Shown: positions 57,096 to 64,000 of the stretch, one piece after another
Layout: every line of letters starts with the position of its first letter
How positions within the stretch are numbered: the first letter of the stretch is position 1
Source of the DNA: an uncultured Erythrobacter sp.
GTDB lineage: Bacteria > Pseudomonadota > Alphaproteobacteria > Sphingomonadales > Sphingomonadaceae
Direction: 5' to 3'
DNA: 64,000 nt
Assembly (NCBI GenBank): GCA_947502815.1
Contig: CANNBH010000001.1
Coordinates: forward strand, 2,948,818-3,012,817
Translations under genes and position numbers: made by a program
Notes under the pieces: model-generated
Told to the model about the DNA's origin: nothing
The model's input: the letters and a program-made list of their open reading frames with translations, nothing else
Database searches by the model: none

Positions 57096-57842
57096 ATGGA
57101 TAACACCGCACCTACTCAGATCCTTTTGATCGATGATGAGCCGACCTTGCGTGAGCCGCTGGCGGATTATCTGACCGGTCAAGGTTTCGCCGTCTCGCAA
57201 AGTGTGAGCGCGGCTGCTGCCCGCGCGGCGCTTACCGAATTAACGCCGGACATCGTTTTGCTCGACATTATGATGCCGGGTGAAGACGGCCTGTCGCTGT
57301 GCCGCCACTTGGTCGAAACACGCCAGCTGCCGGTGATATTCCTGACCGCTCGCGGCGAGCCAACCGACCGGATCGTCGGTTTGGAACTGGGCGCGGATGA
57401 TTACATCGTCAAACCCTTTGAACCGCGCGAACTGGTTGCCCGCATCCGAACCGTCCTGCGCAGAGTGTCGCGATCTGGCGATTCCCGAACTGCCAGCGAA
57501 GATTGGCAATATGGATTTGAAGGCTGGCTGCTGGACCCACTTAAGCGCAAACTGACCGATCCTGACGGTGTCAGCGTGCCGATTTCCACGGCTGAATTTC
57601 GGTTGCTCAGAGCGTTTTTGGACAGCCCTCGGACGGTGCTTGACCGTGATCGGCTGCTCGATCTGGTTCAGGGCCGCACCGCGCATCTGTTTGATAGGGC
57701 TGTCGACAATCAGATCAGCCGCCTTCGCCGCAAGATCGAAGCAGACACTCGCGATCCCCAATTCATTCAGACGGTGCGCGGCGGTGGATATCGCTTTGCC
57801 GCATCGGTGAAACGCGTGGCACCGACGCCAGGCGGCGAGTGA
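57096..57842 (+). CDS. OmpR/PhoB-family response regulator
   Basis: The 248-residue DNA-binding response regulator has an N-terminal receiver with acidic pocket DD at 13-14 and phospho-acceptor Asp57 (IVLLDIMMPGEDG). Thr is in FLTARGE and Lys in YIVKPFEP. The C-terminal winged helix has the RLLDLVQGR and QISRLRRKIEAD recognition region and GGGYRF end. The kinase gene follows with a GTGA overlap. Direct repeats upstream (GACCCCTGGCC twice) fit the way OmpR-type regulators bind, suggesting autoregulation, which is inference. Confidence 0.95.
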   Translation: MDNTAPTQILLIDDEPTLREPLADYLTGQGFAVSQSVSAAAARAALTELTPDIVLLDIMMPGEDGLSLCRHLVETRQLPVIFLTARGEPTDRIVGLELGADDYIVKPFEPRELVARIRTVLRRVSRSGDSRTASEDWQYGFEGWLLDPLKRKLTDPDGVSVPISTAEFRLLRAFLDSPRTVLDRDRLLDLVQGRTAHLFDRAVDNQISRLRRKIEADTRDPQFIQTVRGGGYRFAASVKRVAPTPGGE

Positions 57843-59359
57843 AAAAGGGCATGAAACGCCTTTTGCCATCCAGCCTATTGGGCCAGGTTATGGTCAGCGT
57901 CACTTTGGCGTTGCTGGTGGCGCAGGTTGTGTCTGCCGTTCTGCTATACCGCGCCGGCGAAGATCGCCGCGAAACGGCCATATTGACGCAAGCCGCGTTC
58001 CAAATCATCAACGGTGCCGAGCGCGAAGAGCAGCGAACCGCAAACCGCGCCGAACGGGCCGAGCGCAGAGCCATTCGGCGTCAAGGCGGGCAGGACACCC
58101 CTTCCGCAGCCAGCGAACGCAGGAACGCAGATACTTCCGGCGGATTGCCCCGTCTTTTGCGGTATGACGTCACCGATAACAGCCCCGTTGCCGATTCAGA
58201 GAGTGCGCGCGAAGCCGAACGCACCGATCAATTTCGATCGATTCTGGCAGAACAAGGTATTGCACCTAGCGCGCTCATCACAAGCATTCGGCGCGCGGGC
58301 GATGATCCCTACCTGATCGAATTCGCACAGAGCAGGCCGCGCTTTCGCGGGCGGACCGAATGGCAGAATCGCCGCCTCTATGTCGCCGCGATTCAGCGCG
58401 AAGCAGGCGGCATATGGGAAACCGCGCGGGTTTTGGAGCCAAGACGGGCCCAAGCAGCGATAGGAATTTTGCTGTTTCAAACTTTGGTCACATTTGGATT
58501 TCTCATCGCCATACTGTTCCTTGTCCTGCGCCGGATCACGCGCCCGCTGGCCGATCTGACCGAACGGGTCGGCGATTTTTCACAGCATCCGGGCCGCGTC
58601 GTCCGGCTGGAGGAAAGCGGCCCTGCTGACACCCGGCGGTTGATCGCCGCGCACAACGCGATGGAGACGCGCATCGCCTCCATGCTTGATGAAAAGGACG
58701 TGATGCTGGGCGCGATCGGGCATGACCTTAAGACGCCTCTGGCAGCGCTGCGCGTGCGGATTGAAAGCGTGCCGGATGATGCCCAGCGTCAGAAAATGGC
58801 AGACAGCATCGAGGATATCACCGCGACGCTGGACGACATTCTGACACTTGCCCGCGTGGGCCATGCGATCAGGCCCGGGGTCGGCGCCTCGCTGGGGCCG
58901 GTCGACATTCGGGAATTGGCGATAAGCGTGGTTGAAGAATTTGAGGATCTGGGCGAGCCGGTTCGTTTGACCGAGTTGCCGCCAGAAACCGATCGCATTG
59001 TCGCGCGCATTCAGGAAACTTGGGCAAAGCGGGCCTTGCGCAATCTGGTCTCTAACGCGGTGCGGTATGGCACTCAGGCAGAATTGTCGGTGTTGATTCA
59101 AGACGGTCATGCCGTTTTGAGGGTGGATGATCGCGGCCCCGGCATTCCAGCAGACAGGATCGCCGATATGCAAGAGCCGTTCACCCGCGGCGAAGCATCG
59201 CGCAACCGCTCCACAGGCGGCGCCGGCCTAGGACTGGCGCTCGCTCGGGCAATTGCGCAGCAGCATGGCGGGAGACTGGTGCTTACAAATCTCACAGCAG
59301 AAAATAGCACCAATGGTAACCGGAACGGGCTTCGCGCCGAACTGTTCTTGCCGCTTTGA
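57839..59359 (+). CDS. EnvZ-type membrane sensor histidine kinase
   Basis: The 506-residue kinase has two transmembrane spans (about 8-32 and 210-232) flanking a periplasmic domain rich in Arg and Glu. A HAMP linker and HisKA helix follow, with the phospho-acceptor His295 in IGHDLKTPLAALR. The HATPase domain has RNLVSNAVRYG, DDRGPGIP and GGAGLGLALARAI. The GTG start overlaps the regulator stop; an ATG at 57851 (MKRLLP) is also possible. The periplasmic part has no recognisable sensor fold, and the upstream EF-hand protein may be its partner. Confidence 0.92.
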   Translation: MKKGMKRLLPSSLLGQVMVSVTLALLVAQVVSAVLLYRAGEDRRETAILTQAAFQIINGAEREEQRTANRAERAERRAIRRQGGQDTPSAASERRNADTSGGLPRLLRYDVTDNSPVADSESAREAERTDQFRSILAEQGIAPSALITSIRRAGDDPYLIEFAQSRPRFRGRTEWQNRRLYVAAIQREAGGIWETARVLEPRRAQAAIGILLFQTLVTFGFLIAILFLVLRRITRPLADLTERVGDFSQHPGRVVRLEESGPADTRRLIAAHNAMETRIASMLDEKDVMLGAIGHDLKTPLAALRVRIESVPDDAQRQKMADSIEDITATLDDILTLARVGHAIRPGVGASLGPVDIRELAISVVEEFEDLGEPVRLTELPPETDRIVARIQETWAKRALRNLVSNAVRYGTQAELSVLIQDGHAVLRVDDRGPGIPADRIADMQEPFTRGEASRNRSTGGAGLGLALARAIAQQHGGRLVLTNLTAENSTNGNRNGLRAELFLPL

Positions 59360-59415
59360 CACAATTGGCAGGCCGCAATCATGCGGTGCCCAATGCAATC
59401 GAGAGAAACCAATCC

Positions 59416-60504
59416 ATGACCGCAATTATGTATGGCGCGCCGCTATCGCTCTATTCGGGCAAGGCGCGTTGCTATTTGGATTGGAAGGGCGTCGATTATA
59501 AAGAAGTGCTGGCCACGCCTGACATCCATCAAAGCGAGATTATTCCGGCCATCGGGCGTCCCGTCATTCCCGTGGTCAAACTATCCGATGGTACGATCTT
59601 GCAAGATACGACGGTCATCATCGACCATTTCGAATCAGAAACGCCGACACCATCCGTCTATCCCAGCACGCCACGCCAACATCTGGCGGCATTGTTGTTA
59701 GAGGCATACGGCGATGAATGGCTTGTCATCCCGGCGATGCATTACCGTTGGCACTACAATGAAGAGTGGGTTTACGGTGAATTTGGCAAGGTCGCGCTTC
59801 CTGACGGGACCGAAGCCGAACAGTATGAAATGGGCAAGGTGCGCGGCTCTACGTTCAAGGGGTTTGTCCCGATGCTTGGCATCAATGATGAAACCATCCC
59901 CGCGATAGAAACGAGTTACAAAGCGCTGCTTGCGGATCTGGACGCGCATTTTGCCGTGCATCCATTCTTGCTGGGCACGCGGCCGAGTGTCGGCGATTAT
60001 GGTCTGATCGGCCCGCTATACGCACACAATTACCGCGACCCCGCCAGCGGAGAGATCATGCGAAGGATCGCGCCAAAAGTGGCCGACTGGGTCGAACGGA
60101 TGATCGCTCTCGATCCGCTTTCCGGCGAATTCCTGGCCGGCGATGCCGTGCCTGATACATTGATCCCAGTGCTGACCCGAATGATGTCAGAACAGCTGCC
60201 GTATCTCACCAAAGTCGCCGCGATGCTGGGCGAGTGGGCCCCCGCAAATGAAGGGGCTGATTTGCCCCGCGCATTGGGTATGGCCCCGTTCGAAATCGAA
60301 GGGGTTGGCGGGCAACGGCTGGCGCTTCCCTTCAGCCTGTGGATGTTGCAACGCTCGCTTGACTACCTTGCGACATTGGACGGCAACGACCGCGCCGAAT
60401 GCGAAGATCTGCTGCGCACATGCGGAGGGGAAGCATTGCTGGATTTCGAAATGCCAGTGCGGCTGGTCTTCAAAAGTCACAAATTGAGCGCCGGGACGGC
60501 GTGA
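59416..60504 (+). CDS. Glutathione S-transferase-like protein
   Basis: The 362-residue product has an N-terminal thioredoxin-like GST domain (MTAIMYGAPLSLYSGKARCYLDW to about residue 80, with VPVIPVVKLSDG-type cis-Pro loop and the DTTVIIDH motif). A long C-terminal all-helical region follows, with FLLGTRPSVGDYGLIGPLYAH. It is longer than ordinary GSTs (about 210) because of an extra helical domain at the end. This makes a diverged GST with an uncertain substrate. Start ATG 59416 follows GAGAGAAACC; the larger frame from 59356 overlaps the kinase. Confidence 0.82.
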   Translation: MTAIMYGAPLSLYSGKARCYLDWKGVDYKEVLATPDIHQSEIIPAIGRPVIPVVKLSDGTILQDTTVIIDHFESETPTPSVYPSTPRQHLAALLLEAYGDEWLVIPAMHYRWHYNEEWVYGEFGKVALPDGTEAEQYEMGKVRGSTFKGFVPMLGINDETIPAIETSYKALLADLDAHFAVHPFLLGTRPSVGDYGLIGPLYAHNYRDPASGEIMRRIAPKVADWVERMIALDPLSGEFLAGDAVPDTLIPVLTRMMSEQLPYLTKVAAMLGEWAPANEGADLPRALGMAPFEIEGVGGQRLALPFSLWMLQRSLDYLATLDGNDRAECEDLLRTCGGEALLDFEMPVRLVFKSHKLSAGTA

Positions 60505-60507
60505 TCT

Positions 60508-62082
60508 CTAACGCATCAATCCGCCGATAAGGTTGCGGACAAAACGGCCCGCAATCGGTCCGGCCAAATCGGTCGCGATAGAGCCAGCCGCCGAAGTGAT
60601 CCCCGATTTCACCGGGTTGGAGCGGGATTTCTTGCCCAGCACCGCCGCAGCGGCCGCGCCGGCCATTCCGCCCGCGGCCACTTTGGTCCCGCGCGACAAT
60701 GCCTTTTCCCACATGCTCTTAGTCTTGCGGGGACGCTTGCGGACTTCTTCTTCGCCCTGATCCTCAACCTCTTTGGCCGTGTCCACGGCATCTTGCGATT
60801 TTGCGAGCAGCACTTCTTCGGCGCTTTCTCGGTCAATCGCTTCATCATATTTCCCATCAAACGGGCTGACCGATTGGATGATCGCGCGTTCTTTGGCCGT
60901 CACTGGGCCAAGGCGCGAACGCGGCGGTTTGATCAATGTGCGCTGCACCACGGTGGGCGCGCCCTCTTCGTCCAATGTGGAAACCAGAGCTTCACCCACC
61001 TTCAATTCGGTGATGACTTCTTCGGTGTCCATATCGTCATTGATGCGAAATGTTTCGGCCGCTGCCTTGATGGCGCGCTGATCGCGTTTGGTGAAAGCGC
61101 GCAAAGCGTGCTGGACCCGGTTGCCCAACTGGCCTGCAACCTCCTCTGGGATGTCGATCGGGTTTTGCGTAACGAAAAACACGCCCACACCTTTGGAGCG
61201 GATCAGGCGTACGACCTGTTCAATTTTATCCTGCAGCGCCTTGGGCGCGTCATCGAACAGCAAATGCGCCTCATCAAAGAAGAAGACGAGGCTGGGTTTT
61301 TCGGGGTCGCCCACTTCGGGCAGACTTTCAAACAACTCAGCCAGCAGCCACAATAGGAAGGTCGCGTAAAGTTTGGGGCTGCGCATCAATTTGTCGGCGG
61401 CGAGCACATTGACATAGCCGCGCCCGCTCTCGTCCATTTTCAGGAAATCGTCGATTTCCAGCGCAGGCTCCCCAAAAAAGTGGTCTGCGCCCTGTGCTTC
61501 GAATGACAGCAATTGCCGCTGGATCGCACCGACCGATTGTTTCGACACATTGCCGTAAACGCCCGACAATTCCTTCGCATTTTCATGCGCCCATTGCAGC
61601 ATCGCCTGAAGATCGCCGAAATCGAGCAGCAACAAACCGTTTTCATCGGCGTGCTTAAACACGATCTGCAGCACGCCTTCTTGCGTGTCATTCAGGTCCA
61701 GCAATCGGGCGAGCAGCAGCGGGCCCATTTCGCTGATCGTCGTGCGGATCGGGTGGCCTTGTTCCCCAAAAAGGTCCCAAAAGATCACCGGATTATCCGA
61801 ATAGGCATAATCATCCATGCCCAATTCTGCCGCGCGGCCTTCCAATTTGTCAGCGTGTTTGAAGCTGGGCGATCCTGGCATCGCAATACCGGACAAGTCG
61901 CCTTTCACATCGGCAACAAAAACCGGAACACCCTGCGCAGAGAAACTCTCAGCCAGCCCTTGCAGCGTTACCGTTTTACCTGTGCCGGTTGCGCCTGCGA
62001 TCAAGCCGTGGCGGTTGGCCCGGCTAAGCGCCAAATTCTGGTTTTCACCATTGCCGCCCAGTCCTAAAAAAATCTCGCTCAT
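60508..62082 (-). CDS. HerA/YjgR-like (DUF853) P-loop ATPase
   Basis: The 524-residue cytoplasmic ATPase of the HerA-FtsK superfamily has Walker A ATGTGKT at about residues 31-37. Walker B is in [12 protein letters not shown] near 270, and the core continues through [17 protein letters not shown]. The C-terminal part is charged, then ends in a Gly/Ala-rich tail ([17 protein letters not shown]) typical of YjgR/DUF853. These proteins are widespread but have no settled role; HerA relatives translocate DNA. No nuclease such as NurA is adjacent. It is convergent with the GST gene and divergent from pabB. Confidence 0.9.
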   Translation of the reverse strand: MSEIFLGLGGNGENQNLALSRANRHGLIAGATGTGKTVTLQGLAESFSAQGVPVFVADVKGDLSGIAMPGSPSFKHADKLEGRAAELGMDDYAYSDNPVIFWDLFGEQGHPIRTTISEMGPLLLARLLDLNDTQEGVLQIVFKHADENGLLLLDFGDLQAMLQWAHENAKELSGVYGNVSKQSVGAIQRQLLSFEAQGADHFFGEPALEIDDFLKMDESGRGYVNVLAADKLMRSPKLYATFLLWLLAELFESLPEVGDPEKPSLVFFFDEAHLLFDDAPKALQDKIEQVVRLIRSKGVGVFFVTQNPIDIPEEVAGQLGNRVQHALRAFTKRDQRAIKAAAETFRINDDMDTEEVITELKVGEALVSTLDEEGAPTVVQRTLIKPPRSRLGPVTAKERAIIQSVSPFDGKYDEAIDRESAEEVLLAKSQDAVDTAKEVEDQGEEEVRKRPRKTKSMWEKALSRGTKVAAGGMAGAAAAAVLGKKSRSNPVKSGITSAAGSIATDLAGPIAGRFVRNLIGGLMR

Positions 62083-62216
62083 TGTGACGCCTTCATTCCG
62101 TGTGATTTCACGCCAAACGTGTGCAGACGCAAAGCGGAGCGGTCAAGCATCGGTCTTATCGGCCAGCGGGCTTTCAGGCACTCGACTTGGAGGCTGAATG
62201 GGCTAAGGCGGCACAT

Positions 62217-64000
62217 ATGGGTCAGGCTGCTCCATCACAGACATTCGTATTGCTCGACGATGCGCGCGATTCCGGCGCGGCAGATGCGCTGTATTATGAG
62301 GCGCCGAAAGAGGTGTTTGTCGCCCACCGCGCCAGCGATGTCGCCGACGTGTTGGCAAAGGCGGATGCCGCGCGAACATCTGGCGAGGGCGAACTGGCTG
62401 GATACATCGCGTATGAAGCCGGGCTTTCGCTGGAATCGAAATTGGCGCCTTTGGCCGATGCGCGCAGCGGCGCTGCGGGTCCGCTGGTGTGGCTCGGCCT
62501 GTTTGATACGCCGACGCGCATCGCGGCAGCCGATGTGCCCGCATGGCTCGCGCAGCGGGCGGATGGGGACGCGCATATCGGCCCGCTCTCCTCGCAACTT
62601 TCACCGGGGGGATACAAGGCCGCCTTTGACACTCTGCAAGAGGCGATCCGCGCAGGCGATATCTATCAGGCGAACCTCACTTACCCGCTCTCAGGCTCTT
62701 ATCAGGGCGATGAAACCGCGCTCTATGCCGCGTTGCGAAAATCGGCGAGCGCCGGATATGGCGGGATGGTGTTCGACGGCACGCATTGGTTGCTGAGTTT
62801 TTCTCCTGAACTGTTTGCCGCGCTCGACGGACGCACGGCCAAAGCCAAACCGATGAAAGGCACGCGCCCGCGCGGGTCCGATCCGGAAAGCGACGCGGCC
62901 TTGGCCGAAGAATTGGCCGGATCGGTTAAAGACCGTGCGGAAAATCTGATGATCGTCGATTTGATGCGCAACGATCTGTCACGGGTTGCCGTGCCGGGCA
63001 GCGTAAGGGTCGATGCGCCCTTTGCCATCGAAAGCTACCCCACAGTGCATCAAATGGTGTCCAGCGTCCGGGCTGAGCTTGCGCAAGGCAAAGGCGCGAT
63101 GGATTTGGTCCGCGCGATTTTTCCATGCGGTTCAATCACCGGGGCACCCAAAATTCGCGCGATGGAGCTGATCGGAGAGATCGAGCGTGATGCGCGCGGC
63201 CCCTATTGCGGAGCCATTGGCCGGATTGGCAGCGATGGCACCGCAGCGTTCAACGTCGCGATCCGCACCTTGCGCCTAACCCCGATTGAAAACGGTCAAG
63301 GCACCGCGGTTTTGGGTGTTGGCTCTGCCATTGTTGCCGATAGCGAGGCGTATGAAGAACGCCGCGAATGCGAGGTCAAGGCCGGATTTGTCCGCCGCTC
63401 CTCCCATGATCACACCGGCGCAGCGTTCGACCTCATCGAAACCATGGCCTTCGATCCCCAGGTCGGCATCGGCATGCTGGAATTGCATCTGGCCCGGATC
63501 AAGAAAAGCGCAGCAGAGCTGGGCTTTCAATTCGATCGGCACGCTGCTCGCAATCAAATTCAGGCGTTGTGTTTTGAATTGGAGGAACCGGCGAAACTGC
63601 GGCTGCTCGCGGCACGCAGCGGGGCGACCGCGCTTGAAACGGGTCCGATGCCTGCGCCATATGACAATCCGGTCGATGTGGCTGCCTTGCCCAATCCGCT
63701 CGACCCATCAGATTGGCGATTGGCGCACAAAACATCGGATCGCGGATTTTACGAAGACGCCTTGCAAGCGGCCAAGAGCATGGGCGCGGCAGAGGCGATT
63801 TTGGTCCGCCACGACGGGCTGATCACAGAAGGCAGCTTTACGAATATCTTTGTCGAGCGCGATGGTATATTGCTGACGCCGCCCGCGACGCTGGGCCTGT
63901 TACCGGGCATCTTGCGCGAATTCCTGATCGAGAAGGGTCAGGCGCACGAAGCGGAATTGACCCTTGATGATCTCACACACGGCTTTCAGCTCGGCAATGC
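62217..64000 (+). CDS. Aminodeoxychorismate synthase component I fused to aminodeoxychorismate lyase (3' end cut)
   Basis: The frame begins at ATG 62217 with AAGG ahead and runs off the window after about 594 codons. The N-terminal part is PabB (chorismate-binding type), with the conserved KPMKGTRPRG, ENLMIVDLMRNDLSR and CGSITGAPKIRAMELI blocks. From about residue 400 a PabC-like aminotransferase-IV domain follows, with HKTSDRGFYEDA (PLP lysine) and GLITEGSFTNIFVERDG. The two enzymes make 4-aminobenzoate for folate from chorismate; the glutaminase PabA is separate. PabB-PabC fusions are common in alphaproteobacteria. The start cannot be checked against the end. Confidence 0.88.
   Translation, partial: MGQAAPSQTFVLLDDARDSGAADALYYEAPKEVFVAHRASDVADVLAKADAARTSGEGELAGYIAYEAGLSLESKLAPLADARSGAAGPLVWLGLFDTPTRIAAADVPAWLAQRADGDAHIGPLSSQLSPGGYKAAFDTLQEAIRAGDIYQANLTYPLSGSYQGDETALYAALRKSASAGYGGMVFDGTHWLLSFSPELFAALDGRTAKAKPMKGTRPRGSDPESDAALAEELAGSVKDRAENLMIVDLMRNDLSRVAVPGSVRVDAPFAIESYPTVHQMVSSVRAELAQGKGAMDLVRAIFPCGSITGAPKIRAMELIGEIERDARGPYCGAIGRIGSDGTAAFNVAIRTLRLTPIENGQGTAVLGVGSAIVADSEAYEERRECEVKAGFVRRSSHDHTGAAFDLIETMAFDPQVGIGMLELHLARIKKSAAELGFQFDRHAARNQIQALCFELEEPAKLRLLAARSGATALETGPMPAPYDNPVDVAALPNPLDPSDWRLAHKTSDRGFYEDALQAAKSMGAAEAILVRHDGLITEGSFTNIFVERDGILLTPPATLGLLPGILREFLIEKGQAHEAELTLDDLTHGFQLGN

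Overview
The window is about 64 kb of a dense, fairly GC-rich bacterial chromosome. The gene content points to an alphaproteobacterium of the Sphingomonadales, most likely the Erythrobacteraceae. Pointers are an UrcA-family protein, two DUF4402 exported proteins, an NDUFS6-like CHCC zinc-finger protein, a MidA/NDUFAF7-like methyltransferase next to lgt, an HWE-type histidine kinase, and many TTG/GTG starts in overlapping operons. This placement is an inference from families, since no rRNA or tRNA gene is visible. There is no phage, insertion sequence, CRISPR array or conjugation gene, so the region is mostly ordinary core and shell genome with several unusual local features.

Layout. 1-3 kb: TraB/GumN-like protein (cut by the window edge), a Cys-containing unknown and nadB, all on the minus strand. 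3-9 kb: a 55-residue Cys/His protein, an orphan ABC-2 type ATPase, two DUF4402 proteins around a CHCC zinc finger, small exported or membrane unknowns, nitronate monooxygenase. 9-14.4 kb: minus-strand run with an unknown, an endonuclease III-like glycosylase, a YdjM-type membrane protein, a YceI lipoprotein, a serine beta-lactamase-fold hydrolase and guaA. 14.6-15.7 kb: urcA-family gene, a strong terminator, then a non-coding locus with three hairpins bearing anti-Shine-Dalgarno-like loops and a branched fold between them. 15.7-24.9 kb: AMP-forming ligase, PIG-L deacetylase, gyrB, AI-2E transporter plus M50-like protein, TetR regulator, acyltransferase. 25-29 kb: leucine-degradation operon (ivd, two small genes, mccB). 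29-33 kb: HWE kinase, then a quaternary-amine-type ABC system whose permease is fused to its binding protein. 33-36.6 kb: DUF2147, a MidA-like methyltransferase with a huge Ala/Lys/Glu helical extension, lgt. 36.8-48 kb: acyl-CoA ligase, glnD, TonB-dependent receptor, yggS, a thiamine-phosphate-synthase-like gene, ftsK. 48-56 kb: GGDEF protein, thioesterase, small membrane protein, S9 peptidase, aminopeptidase P, VOC and cupin proteins. 56-64 kb: EF-hand protein followed by an OmpR/EnvZ-type two-component pair, a GST-like protein, a HerA-like ATPase, and a pabB-pabC fusion cut by the window edge.

The strongest candidates for something undescribed are the small-RNA locus at 15.19-15.55 kb, which has a fitting sigma70-like promoter and three loops all 15 nt long, and the fused coiled-coil/MidA protein at 33.6-35.8 kb. 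Secondary leads are the ABC ATPase whose best start is AUC, the Cys-rich protein translationally coupled to nadB, and the direct repeats in front of the EF-hand-linked response regulator. All family calls come from reading the translated sequences; no search was run.
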